Source of the DNA: Sphagnum compactum
Taxonomy: Eukaryota > Bryophyta > Sphagnopsida > Sphagnales
Length of the DNA: 64,000 nucleotides
NCBI GenBank assembly: GCA_965153455.1
Contig: OZ234496.1
Location: 4,969,207 to 5,033,206, forward strand
Reading direction: 5' to 3'
The notes under the pieces are model-generated. The model was not told the origin of the DNA and made no database searches. It saw only the letters and a program-made list of their open reading frames with translations. The translations under genes and the position numbers were made by a program. Shown here piece after piece: positions 25,518 through 36,950 of the stretch. Every line of letters begins with the position of its first letter. Position 1 is the stretch's first letter.

Positions 25518-26950
25518 GACCGGGGTGCTTTGTGCCTTCCCCTATACATAATAATATACTATTAGTGTGCTTTTTATTGGCACATTGTGACCAGATAAGT
25601 GTAAGGTATCTACCACCATTACTAGATGACTACACTTACAATATGGGGGTGTTTTTGAAGTGAAACCAGCATATGGGTAGAGGTCTGGGCCATAGGTAGA
25701 AAGTTTTTTAATTCCTTATTGATTATGATTTCTTTTTTTAAACTGAAAATCAGATTTGTGAAAATTGGTTTTGAAAACCAACTATTCTCGAATGAGTCAA
25801 AATCGCATGAAGGGGTTGGGTGATGTCTAGTAAGTCTTGAGGTTTAGGTGGACTAATGAACAAGACCTATAATCAATACATTGTACATCATAGCTATGCA
25901 AAGTCATTTAACTATAACTAAAGTTATTAATATAATATATCTATTTCTAGGGATTATATTACAGTATTTATGAATGTATTTACATATATATGAAAATAAT
26001 TGTTACTACATCATAATTTGATCATAATAGAATCATTTGCTGTAATTTCTTCATATATATAATTTTTAATGAATATTAGTTATTATTATTAAATATTATT
26101 AAATCATTAATATTAATATATATGAACATAGTTTTAAATAATTATAACTAGGGAATAATAATATGAATACTAATAAAATTGTTAGTCTTATGTACGTATT
26201 GTATACATTATTATATTATTATTCTATAAAATTATTCAATATTCAATCTTTATAGTAATCAATTTAATGTGTAGCATCTAAGAAATTATTTTTCATGTTT
26301 ATGATTAATATTTATTATTTGTAAATTTGATGATAAACCGTTATGACTTATATTTTTTATAAAATTGAATAGCTATTTTTATTTATGTAATATTATTTCT
26401 TGAATTATTTTATTATATAATTGTGTAAGTAAAAACTATTTATGGTTTATTACTATATGTAATTAATTTATTAGTTTTTTCTGTTAATTGTATAATTAGG
26501 TAGTTTATTTTTCATTAATTTTTTTTTTTAGTTAGTCACTTACCTATGTAATTATATTATTAAAAAAAGATATAAAATATGGAATAAACCTTTTAGTCGA
26601 AATGGCTTGCAACAAAAAAAAAAAATTGTAACATGGTTGTTAATTAAGTTCTAACTCTAAAAAAAATCCTATAAGTTTTGTCTTTCATTCTTACTTTGAA
26701 AAGTATATAAAGTCTTTTATGTTACATTATCATATTTGAAAAGATGTGCCATTTGGAATGAGCCAATTAAAAACAATTAACCCAAAATTTAAAAAAAACA
26801 ATTATGTACTTATCCCTTAGCTATCCTACCTCCTTAACCAACCTACCAACGTATTTATTTACGAATCTACATACATGGTAGATATATAGCCTAGGTAGGT
26901 AGGTGTATAGTCTAATTAAATAGGTAGGTAAATCCTTTATACCTATTTAC
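25518..26950 (-). mobile_element. AT-rich CACTA-like core, reverse orientation, ends unresolved
   Basis: Bases 25900-26560 are built of ATTAATA/AATTATT words. They are followed by CTACC/GTAGG words (26826-26935) and by GGCTTGCAAC...TTGTAACATGG and ATGTGCCATTTGG segments that mirror 3900-4130 and 9960-10370 in reverse order. It therefore looks like a third relative of the elements at 3570 and 9353. The segment at 25730-25810 instead resembles the inverted-repeat family at 36.75 and 63.06 kb. Confidence 0.4.
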
Positions 26951-27430
26951 TTTTGGTTGATTATAGTTATGTTGCAATAATAGTCCTCTATCCTATTCCT
27001 TGGAAACTCTATTATTTGTTATAGTGATTGTTGGTTATCTTGTTTTTATCTGATTGAAAGAGGTGATGATGGCACATGTAGGCCCAATTGGGGAGGTTCC
27101 TTGTATCAACCATGCACCACACTTTTTGTGCTATGTATTAGTTTGATATTTTACCCATGGAACAACCATGAAGGCTTGAAACTAGAAGTAGAAAAATTGA
27201 CAAAAGAAAAAATTGATTGTGATTTGTAAATTATAGGTCTAGGGAATGATCCAAATATGAGCCACATAGGATTTCAAAAAAGGTCAAGTCGCTTGGAGGA
27301 CAACTAGCTAAATGACACACTTTTCATTCTTTTCAAATGTATTGATGTTATCAAATGAAACCCTTCCTAGGAAACAAAACAAAACAATTCCAATTCCTCA
27401 TATATGGTACAAAATCGAGCTAGATAAACT
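26951..27430 (+). repeat. Dispersed repeat with unoccupied CACTA site
   Basis: This copy matches 7490-7660, 9270-9352 and 11727-11880 in order. At about 27255-27270 it reads GAGCCACATAGGATTTCAAA, joining the two sequences that flank the CACTA-like element at 9353-11723, so it represents the family without that insertion. Confidence 0.6.
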
Positions 27431-30299
27431 ATAATAGATCCAGATCTTGTTAAGTAATGCAAAAGAAGGTTTCAAGGAATGCAAATACCACAAAACAAAT
27501 CCAATTAGTACCACCAACTCTAGAAGATCCTTGTTGTCTTTGCTTATAATCAACCAAAAATGTAGTTGAAATTTGCTTTGGTTGTTTAAGTTTTAACACC
27601 CTTATACAGTCAATCAACTACAAAATGGTCAATGTGTCAAAACATCAGTTTTCTACAAAGATCAAATTGCAAAAGCAACTATCTAATTATCTAAATGAAA
27701 ATTTGTTAAAGATGGACTTTGCCCCAATATTGTGATTGATATTAAAATTTGATGATTTATCTCTATTTTTTGCCAGTGTTTCATTGCTTTTTAACAACGT
27801 CACATGAATTATTGGCTTCACAATAATGTATGAGGAATGTGTAAAATGTTTGAAACAAATTGTTTGACAAAGTCACATATTCTAACCCAATCAATTTGAA
27901 TTTGGCAACATTGTAACCAAAAAAGAAGTGGCATGAAGCTTTCAATAGTGAGGGTGAAAGCACGGTAGTGTACAACTAAAAGTAATTATCAATCTACTTG
28001 TTAAAAGAACAAAAAGTATGACCAAAACCCATCACAAAATTGTTATACATTCAATCTTTTTAGTTGAATGATAAATAACAAGAAACTTCTTCATTATTAT
28101 GCATTTATTTTTAAATTTTGCATTCTAAAAGTAGGTTTCAAATATACGTTTCTAAATGCAAGTAGCCTTTAAAACCTACTTTCTGCAATGTAACATTTGA
28201 TTCAAGTATGTTTCAAATATATTCTACCAAAGAGAAAGTAAAAGGTAGTATTACCATAGAGCTATCCTCTTTTTGAAATAGTAATTGTCATAGACCACAA
28301 AAACAATTTCTATGAACATAAGAATGATATGAAATAGGTCTAGTAAGTCAATTATACATCAATGAAATGCACATGAAATATCATCTATACCTTGAAGGTG
28401 TGTTTGCGTGCAAGGTTGTCAAAACCCAAACCTTGTGGCATGCATTGATATGAGCAATTCACATACTGCTACACCACACTAAAACAACAAGCTAGTTATA
28501 GGCAAATACATTGTTCCCTCCCTATGCAAAATTTTGTGCAACCTCCTTGTGTGAACTTTTGCATGAACTTTTGCATTATTTCCTTATGTGCAAGCTACAA
28601 GCTACAAATTATGACACAAGCAACATGGAATTCTCTTACTCAACCTCCCTAGACATTTTTTTATCTTTATTTCACATCACCTCCTTAAAGTTGTGCAAGT
28701 TGCACACTTGTTGCCTTCTTTCTTTGCTATCTCCCTTGTGTTAGATAAGTTGTGGACACACATTTTTTTTGGTTGATAAGTCAAAGGAAACTCCATAAAT
28801 CAATCTTCTAATTCAAGTTGTGATCATGCAAATTGAATAGGAGATGCTTTGAATTTTATTCAAGCTACTAGTGTTGGCATGTTCTTGGATTTTGTAAGTT
28901 CAAGTCTAGGTTTCGGGCTAGGTTCTAGGGTCTTTAGACCTTGGAACCTAATTGGGTAATTAATTTTTGAAAAATTTGAATGAAACTTGAATTAAAGGTG
29001 CTGCCCCATTTTACCAAGGTTCAATTCTTTTATATACATAACTACCATTTTACTAATTATATGTAAACTTGGCTTTACATTTTAAACAAATTATTAAATT
29101 GCATTTGATTGGTTGTACATAATTAATATTACATAATTTTTATCTTGAATTGTGTGCGTTAGATGAACAAACTAGTATTACACAAAAAAAATTTGGTTTA
29201 ATTTTGTGCAACGGATATGGAATCAAACCTTGTTTTAAACCAAAGTAAATTTTTTTTTTTGTGAAAATGACAAGAATCAAAGGTTTTAGAAATCCAATGA
29301 ATTAGTCCCAAGTTTGGACCATTTGGAATCAAAAAATTGTACAAGACTAAAAACCTATCTCATTGAATGTATTAGACAATTTGATAAGTTATATTGCATT
29401 CTTGTTATGGGACAATGCATAATTACATTATCACTTTATTGAATAAACCTCCAAATTCACCAATGTTGATTTTGTAAAGGGAGTGTGATAGTTGTCTTGG
29501 ACATATTCTGATATTACTTTTTTTCAAATGTTTTTTATATGCAACTTGTAAAAAAGTTGACCCTATCAACTTTGATGTGACCACACAACTTCTAGACCTT
29601 TTTCATTTTCTCCATGCTCACAATTTGACTATATAACAAGGTTTTTCTATTTCATCATCTCCTAACACTTGTGTATAGCCAAGTCCTTTATGTGATCCAC
29701 ACATCAGCTATAACCTATGACACACATCACATGGGCCATACATGGCAAGGCATTTTGTATGTTGTCATATGTTGATCCTTATGTCATAATAAGTTTAAGG
29801 TGTTGTCTTCGTATGACAAAAATGTTACAAAAAAAAATGTTCATTGTTGCTTGTTAATGGATATATTTGTTAATGTTGAATAATGCAAAAGGATGGAAGG
29901 TTGTGATATTAGTGTTTTTCTCAAAGCCTGCTTCAAAACATTCAAAAAATTCCTTGTATGGTGTTCTGTTGCTATTAGAGTTCAAAGATGATTTGTAGAA
30001 CTTCAGGTGACGTTCCTATAGCACTTTAATTTTTAAAAAATGAATAAGAAATAAGAAAGTTATGAAGTTTAAAAGTAAGACGAGTCCAAAGAGAAGGAAA
30101 AAAAACGCATTTTTTAAGTTGAAAAGCTTATTTTCCTTCTTGTTATTTTTCATTACTCCTTTTCCTTGGCACTTCAAAAATGATTTCTAAGGCTTGAAGT
30201 AGCACTCCCCTAACATTTTAAATCACTGAAAATGAAGCACATATGAAGAAGATATAAATAAATGTTCAGTCATAGGCAGGCGACTCGTAATGGGCTGGT
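27431..30299. other. AT-rich intergenic DNA, no gene seen
   Basis: No frame over 77 codons and no domain. Bases about 29555-29790 are the reverse complement of 3030-3290. Near 28872, TAGTGTTGGCATGTTCTTGG followed by GGTTC/GGAACC words resembles the hAT-like family, but I could not find its right end. Confidence 0.5.
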
Positions 30300-30560
30300 C
30301 TACCCTAAGAGGCCTCACTCAAAAAGGTGAAGGTATCAAGGTGGGTGTGGGTTCACCCTGGGCATCGTGTACATGTGCTGGTTCACGTTTGCTAATAGCC
30401 AGCCCCCTTGTTTTACTGGGGAAATACAGCCAGTTAGCCCTGTAATGTTGACTCCTCTTTTGTTAAAGGTAATTTTGAAAAAAATGTTTTAAAAACCAAT
30501 AAAAGTAGTCTTCTAATGAGATGGAGGGGCCAAAAAGTAAGTTATGCACATGAAATAAAT
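30300..30560 (+). repeat. Leader remnant of duplicated block C
   Basis: About 30310-30380 (GGTGAAGGTA..GGTGGGTGTGGGTTCACCCTG) corresponds to 12650-12690 and 38045-38085. From 30470 (TTAAAGGTAATTTTGAAAA) it follows 13987-14074 and 39567-39651. The long middle of the leader is missing here. Confidence 0.6.
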
Positions 30561-31089
30561 AAGAGTCGGGTGGTTTTTGCCTTTTAGGAAGAACTTTCGG
30601 CTTTGGTTCTTGAAAAAAAATTAGAATAAATTCAATCCTGATATTGATTCCGCAAAAGAATCCAACTCCAAGTCCGGTTCCGGTCTGGTTTTTGAAAAAG
30701 AAAATTCAGGTGTTGGTTCCAATTTCGGTTTTGCAAATCAGACCCGGTTATGGTTCTGGGTAGCTTTGGTCTGAAACCAGTGGTTAATTCCCAATTAACT
30801 CTGGTTGTAGACCATTTTTTCCCCAAAAGAAATAATTTTCAAAAAATTGTGAATCTGGTTCTAGAATTGGGTCTTGGTTCCAGATCTAGTATCAGGTCCA
30901 ATTAAAAACCTGGTTCCAGTTCTAAACCAGGTCTGGGTTCCAGTTTTTGTTCCAGAACTGGGTCCAGTTTTAAACCTGGGTTTGGGTTGCAGTTCCCAAA
31001 ATCAAGAGCTGGTTTTGATTTGGTTCTGGGTAATTGGGACCAAACCAACGGTAATCTAAGGGGCCAAACCAGGTAACCACCCAACACTA
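30561..31089 (+). mobile_element. hAT-like non-autonomous element, copy C
   Basis: Orthologous in position to 14083-14626 and 39660-41286, with the same flanks. The right end GGTAACCACCCAACACTA is well preserved and is followed by AAGTAAAC. The left end AAGAGTCGGGTGGTT is eroded. The interior has the same GGTTCC/CCAGTTC words, without the 42-bp duplication of copy A or the 1.1 kb insertion of copy B. Confidence 0.7.
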
Positions 31090-32040
31090 AAGTAAACCCA
31101 TCTTTGGCACCAAAATATTGCCCATATCCAATTGTTTGTTTGTGAGGGTGACGATTATCACATTGCCAAGTGGTTGCATTTTAGCCAGTATAGCTCAGTT
31201 GATGGCAGAAGAAAATTTAAATGTGTAGCCTTAAAGCTTCGCTTAATTTGACTACTGGGCTCATTCAATGTTTTTGCTTTAGAAAAGCAATTTATCCCTC
31301 ATATTTAAGAGCTGCTTCACCATGGCAGCCTACACGAGCATTTCTTTTCAAAAGGTTTTAAAAGAAAGAAGGAAGGAAAACCCTGTATATAAAAAAGCAG
31401 GGATGGGGGCCCATCCACAAGAAATACAAGGCAAATAAAAGCATCAAAACACAACCCAGTAAAGAACATAACAATCAAGACACCACTAAATACACAAATA
31501 AAACAGAAGAGCCTAAACTAGAAAACACTGCTTGTGAGAGAGAGAAGATTCCTTCACTCCAAGTAATGAATGATAGACTATTGATATGTTGAATACAGAA
31601 GTTGCACACTGCTTGCGAGAAGAGAGAAGGCTCCTTCACTCCGAGGAAGGAATGATAGATTATTGATGATAGATTAGAAGTTGCACACTGCTTGCAAGAG
31701 AGAGAGAAGGCTCCTTGACTAAGTCCAAGGAATGATAGGTTATTATTTTGTTGAATAAGGAAGTTGCACACTGCTTGCAAGAGAGAGAGAAGGATCCCTG
31801 ACTGAGTCTAAGGAATGATAGATTATTAATATGTTGAATACGGAAGTTGCAGAGCACCACACATGAGAAGGGGCATAATATGAAAATAACAATGTATCCT
31901 TCAATTGTATTCTACTGCAAACAACTCCATTACACAATTTGAGCACCCAATTAGGGCCACATTGAACTAGCACTCACCGACATGCACCATGAAGGATGGA
32001 TGGTAAGTGATAAAGAAACAGTTTTCTGTTGGGTTTCAGT
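31090..32040 (-). repeat. Variable tandem-repeat region, block C (most units)
   Basis: Matches 14635-15425 and 41295-42095. Four to five tandem units at about 31525-31860 each carry TTGCACACTGCTTG, a GAGAGAGA run, AAGG.TCC.TGACT, AAGGAATGATAG and TTATT. The overlapping minus-strand frames at 31475-31973 are repeat translations (CNFRIQHINNLSF motifs), not supported as genes. Confidence 0.65.
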
Positions 32041-32045
32041 TCCCT

Positions 32046-32130
32046 TGCTAACCATGGTGGTTAGCTCAGTTGCTTTTTTTTTTCCACTCCCTACCTACTA
32101 ACAACCCACAAGCAGGTTGTTAGTAGGTAG
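32046..32130. repeat. Two adjacent hairpins, block C copy
   Basis: CTAACC-ATGGT-GGTTAG is followed at 32091-32130 by a perfect 16-bp stem, CTACCTACTAACAACC with GGTTGTTAGTAGGTAG, around loop CACAAGCA. It is the best preserved of the three copies, although no Roco gene follows here. Confidence 0.75.
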
Positions 32131-32140
32131 GCAGTCAAAA

Positions 32141-32308
32141 TGGCCCTTCATTACGAATATATAAACACACATTGGGGAACCCATTGTGAACTTGATGAGG
32201 ACAAAGTGAAAACTTGATGGGAACAACAAAAATCCACAACAACCTATACCCCCCACGTCGCCTATCCACCACCCCCCAGTTGGAAAAAAACTGGGTCTAA
32301 GCCTACGG
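32141..32308 (+). other. Block C junction replacing the Roco and protease interval
   Basis: Left of about 32145 the sequence follows 42186; right of about 32309 (TGCCCTGGAGAAAATGGG) it follows 50390. In copy B about 8.2 kb containing the Roco gene and protease lies between those points; here only about 165 bases of unrelated sequence do. Confidence 0.65.
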
Positions 32309-32783
32309 GGTGCCCTGGAGAAAATGGGGGAAGAACCAGGGCTGAAGGATGTGCAAGCCAAGCTGCTTGCCCATTCAAACCAACGTCGTTCCTCTGACAG
32401 ATTCTAATTATTATATTACTTCCAGACAATCACTTATTCACACACACTAGTACACTAGAACACTTGAGGTCCTGTATTGTAGTGGAGGGTGACAGTTCCG
32501 TAGCATGCACATTAATGAAGTTGGTGAAGTGGGAGGGAAGTGCATGCGGTTTACTAGCACTTGGAAATTAGTCAATGAAGGAAGAAAAAATACAGGTCAA
32601 GTGTTTTATGCATTCTATTCCTGTATGTGCATAACAGGTTTGCCCAAAACATTATTTTTCAAAAAGCAAACGAAAAAGTTGGAAAAACATGAGCCCATAA
32701 AAATATCCATAAAGTCACCCTGTCTTCACCCTGTCTTTGGGCCTCCTTTCAACCCCAAACCCTGTCGAGGCACTAAATACTCC

Positions 32784-33148
32784 TAACGAGCTCTGTTCGG
32801 TGCTGGTTTGGGGCTTGACAGTGCAGCTCTGTGGTGAACTGAGGTGTTCTGCCGCAGGGTTTTAAAAATTTTGCCCTATTTGACTTTGTGTCTGCAATAG
32901 ATGTAAAAAATAAACCCCACTTCTCTATGCCTGGAGTTATGCCAATGGTTAGTGTTACATTACCTGCTGGGGAGGTCGTGGGTTCAATAGCTGCGCCCTG
33001 CAATGCAGAACATGTGCCCAGAACACTCGCAACCAAGAAAAGCAGAAAATTGAAAACTGGGTTGCATGGTTTCTTGCAGAACTGTGCAACACCAAAAAAG
33101 GTGTGGAAGAAGACAAGCGCGAAGCAGTGCCGGACAGAGCTCTGTTAA
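32784..33148 (+). mobile_element. MITE-like element with TIRs, only in block C
   Basis: The left end TAACGAGCTCTGTTCGGTGC pairs with the right end, which reads TAACAGAGCTCTGTCCGGCA on the other strand. Weaker pairing may extend outward on both sides. The stretch is absent at the matching place in copy B (about 50850). It is more GC-rich than its surroundings. Inside, GGTTAGTG..(about 30 bases)..GAGGTCGTGGGTTCAA resembles the A and B boxes of tRNA-derived SINEs. The superfamily is uncertain. Confidence 0.55.
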
Positions 33149-33210
33149 GGGCTTCTTGCGCTGCGCGCCCCTCTCAACCTCAAACAAATGGTATCCACAA
33201 AGTAATGAAA

Positions 33211-33371
33211 TTGCATTAAATCTGGGTATGAAATGTTGAAATTTCACAATTTAATGCACAGGGTTGCATGAAATCTGGGTGTGAAATGTTGAAGTTTAAC
33301 AATTTAATGCACAGGGTTACATTAAATTTGGGTATGAAATGTTCAAATTTAGCAATTTAATGCACAGGGTT
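33211..33371 (+). repeat. 54-bp tandem repeat, three units
   Basis: Three units of CATTAAATCTGGGTATGAAA followed by TGTTGAAATTT.ACAATTTAATGCACAGGG. Copy B has one unit (about 50893-50943), and a diverged unit lies at about 63240-63285. Confidence 0.8.
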
Positions 33372-34879
33372 TGAGAATAATTATAGTATCGGTACATGTA
33401 GGAGCAATAAAAATATATGTAACAACACTAGAGGACCTTAGGAGAAATGAAAGAGGGGTAAAGACAAGATGAAGTGACACCACCACAAAAAATTGATGGT
33501 ATTTTGAGTTTCACCCCCTTAATGATAATGTACGTTTTTTGCAGGATTCTTTTTAAGCTCACCCGATTTATGACCAAACTTGGGTTTCCGTGTTATGTTC
33601 CTTACTTTATGGATACCTTTAATGCATTCTGTCAATGTCAAGTTCCAGACTCCATGTGACCAGTGCTTCTTTAAGGAATTGCCTTATGGAACCTAGTGGC
33701 TATCACTCATAGAAAGATTTTTAAAAAATGGCAATCATCCCTAGAAAGATTTCACTAAGTCTCAGTACAAGCGAGATGTGAAGTATAAAGATTTAATCAT
33801 CCTTCTATCATTCTTTGTACACACTCAAAACTAACCATAGAAATCTACCAATTTCAGAAGAAATATTTTTAGAAAATGGATATGTGAATTAGATGGGCAC
33901 TGGGGATGCGTTTCAAGTTCAAGGTTTTTTAAATTTTTATTGAGATTGGCCCAATCCCAAACAGCAAACCCCTCACATTTTGAAAGTCACCCAACATCAA
34001 AATTTCTATCCTAGATGGGTTGTAGATATTTTTTCTCAAAACCCTGTTTTGTATTGATAACTTTTATGTGTGTAATATCTAAACATGGCAACTTTTAACA
34101 ATTTCCCTTGGAAATATGGCAAAATTTGCCAAAAAAATCTTGAAAAGACCTTTGTTTCATTTGCATGTAATTTGTTTTTATTGCCACAATGTAAAAATTC
34201 ACCGCAAAGAAACCATTGACCATGACCCTCCTAAACTCTCAAGTACCCAACTCCACTTTGGGTACCACCAAAAACCCCGCCATGAGACAGGGTATAAGTT
34301 TCTCATTTCACAATTTTTGAACCAACAGAGCAAAAGTTATTCCATTTAAAGCGATTATTGTCCTTAGAAATTTTTAAAATTTTAACAATGATTTTTTCAC
34401 AAATTAACTTAGCAAAGTTCCATATTGAACATTGGAGTTGAGCCCCCTGATAGTATTAAGATGGAGGGTTTTAAGTTTTAATGATATACATGGGTCGATT
34501 ACAAATTATCTGAGTTCAGTTATGGTTGCACTTAAATTTTAGGCAGATGGCTAGAGAGCTGGCCCTCCTCCTTGGTGAACTCATTTTATAAATTGTTGTT
34601 TCATGTCGACAGGACCTTTGGAAAAATGTGTTGGTGTGTGTTTTAGGGGTGCTTGTCAGAATCTCTAAAGTAACCATTGAATATCATTACCTGTGCAGCA
34701 GCCAGGATGTGGCCCCTGGCCCCTGTTGTGTACCCTGGATTTTAATGATAATTTGTCATTAACTGACAGCCCCAGGGATGGGCAATGGTTGCTCTGTAGC
34801 CTTTTGCAACTGACCTCGTTTCTCTGACAAAAATTAACTAATATCTCAGTTCCAGACAATCATTCACTGGAAAACATGA

Positions 34880-35113
34880 GTGTATTACATCAATCCATCT
34901 GATCTGATGAATTGTATCAGAAACAATGTACCTTTGAGTTACGTACGGTGCATATCGAGGAAGTTGGTGAAGTGTGAGAGGCGACTATATGTGGTTTACC
35001 AGCACTTGGAAATGAGCCAGTTTGGAGTGCTGTATGAAAACCCACATGCTTGTCAGTGTCCAGGGGTTCCAAGTTCTGGGCCAATTCATGTTCAAATTAC
35101 AGAGAATCCATGA
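34880..35113 (+). other. Conserved open frame shared by blocks C and B, unrecognised
   Basis: A 77-codon ATG frame contains YYINPSDLMNCIRNN, RKLVKCERRLYVVYQHLEMS and FGVLYENPHACQCPG. Copy B has the same frame from 53103 with mostly conservative changes, interrupted after MSQFG by the 249-bp insertion at 53251. Preservation of frame between copies hints at an old exon, but no domain is recognised and no splice partners were found. Confidence 0.3.
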
Positions 35114-35262
35114 TCTGTAGGATCCTCACCAGCCTTTTTTTTCCCATTGTGGTGATGGGGCATTAGTGGCCATCATCCCAAAAAGTATCTAGCATCCATG
35201 GAAACAATACAAAATCTGGCAAAAAAACCCTGACTTAAAACTAGGAACCTGCTTACATATGG

Positions 35263-35569
35263 TGAACTCTTTTTGGAGGTGTAATCAGATTTGGTGAAAT
35301 TTTTAAGAATCTACAAAAGAATATAGTGATATATCCTGTTCTCTTATGTCAATGCTTAGAATGGTTCATTATTATCAACACATGTACAACAAAATATAAA
35401 ATTATTTTGAATGATATCTCATACATCCAAATCAAAATTGGACTCACATGTAACAACATAAGAATCCAAGCCCAAAAAACACAATGCAAATCACACAAAT
35501 TCAATTTTAAAAAAACTTACATAAATCATTGAAAACAAGTAACAACTAAACATGTGTGTTTTGAAATCT
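35263..35569. other. AT-rich spacer, nothing seen
   Basis: Follows the right edge of block C. No gene or clear repeat is seen. Confidence 0.4.
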
Positions 35570-36950
35570 TAAAAGATCAAAAGTGATTTGAATCACACAA
35601 GTTGAAATGATATCCCACACACTAAATATTGAAAATTGTGTTCACAATAGAACAAGTTTCAAGCTTACTTACCTCAATTTATTTATTATAATTAGGATGT
35701 GGACATGTACCCAATAGAAAACTCCTAACAATAGTCATGCATTCTTATGTCGCCACATACAACCATCATTGTCAAAACACATGTAACACATAATACAAAA
35801 ATAGCTTGAATAGTATAACACATCCAAATTGCCTCTCTATCTAGGTCAAGTCCTCCTAAGCCATATAGCACTGTAATAAATATCATATCAAAATCCACCA
35901 TGAATGAACATTTTTGGTTTTAAGGTGGAAAGACCAAAAAGGTCGATACAAAATATGAATTCCATCATTAGTCTTCTAGGTGCATTCCAATGTTGGGTAA
36001 TTCATAGGAATCAAGTGAAAACCATCTTAATTTTCAAGGTGGTTCTCACCTCAAATTTCATGGATTATCATTTTTTTTCACACAAAGCCTGAAATTTGAA
36101 ATTCTTGGTTCTCACTAAGTTGAGAACCAAACATCATGAGAATTGATCATGTTCTCTTTGTTAAAAAAACTTGATATCTTGGGAAGGTATTGGGTTTAAA
36201 ATACCAATCCCACTTCTCACCCTTGTATATAAGAAAAACAACTTAAAAAATATGTCAAGTGTCAAGTGAATGTTAAGAAAAAACTAGTTTCAATGATTTT
36301 TAAAAAAAAATTGAGATCCAAGTTCTCATATGGGCTGAACCTAGGTCTAGTTTTCAACGCAATAGGTAGTAGACTTTTCCATAAAATAAATTTATAAAAT
36401 CATAAAATCATAAAAAGGATAAGATTTCTAAAACCTAGTGAAAAAAATATAATGGACTTAAATAGGATGCAATCGAAATTCAAGCTCTAAATTTCATCCT
36501 ATTTATCTTTTCTTAATCGCTTTGAACTAATCAATATTGTTCATTGGCAATGCTGGTTGTACTACAACTATGAATGTTTTCAAACCATGTGTGCATTTAT
36601 TCACATTTTTTTTTTTACACGTTACTTACAACAATGAACTTAGAGCTTGAAACAGGGTTTATAGATGAAAATAGGGCACCATATAGGTCAAAGCAAGTTC
36701 ACTTTATGAAAATTTTTAATATGTAGGATTTTTTTTAAAAAATTCAGAATTGAATTTATGAAAACCAATTTTGAAAATTGATTGTTCTAAAATGAATGAG
36801 AATTGAGTACCTTGAAAACCGAATTATAACATATATTTAAAGAGATTGAGAACTAGGTTGATTTTCTCCAACATTAAAGTTTTTAAAAATTAAAAATTCG
36901 ACCTAATTCTCACATAGAAGCATAAAGAACCAAAATCGATAATTCTCAAA
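35570..36950 (+). repeat. Inverted repeat arm 1 (pairs with 62930-64000)
   Basis: Reads as the reverse complement of the last kilobase of the window: ACAATAGAACAAGTTTCAAG, GCATTCTTATGTCGC, CATGAATGAACATTTT, TGCATTCCAATGTTGGG and CAATCCCA.TTCTC all occur in mirrored order. Pieces rich in GAGAACC/GGTTCTC resemble the hAT-like family. The arms are diverged. Confidence 0.7.

Larger units (their letters stand above)
32309..35262 (+). repeat. Right segment of duplicated block C (homologous to 50390-53742)
   Basis: Aligns with 50390-53742 from TGCCCTGGAGAAAATGGG to CAAACTAGGAACCTG-like sequence, apart from insertions: a TIR element here at 32784-33148, and two elements in copy B at 51040-51578 and 53251-53499. 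No intact gene is seen. Confidence 0.7.

Noticed and set aside
31475-31973. Overlapping minus-strand frames of 66-101 codons with repeated CNFRIQHINNLSF-type segments
   Set aside because: They are translations of a roughly 75-85 bp tandem repeat whose unit number changes between blocks; no start, splice or domain support.
32942-32995. tRNA-like sequence (GGTTAGTG ... GGTCGTGGGTTCAA)
   Set aside because: There is no acceptor stem or anticodon arm pairing; it lies within a TIR-bounded insertion and at most is a tRNA-derived fragment.
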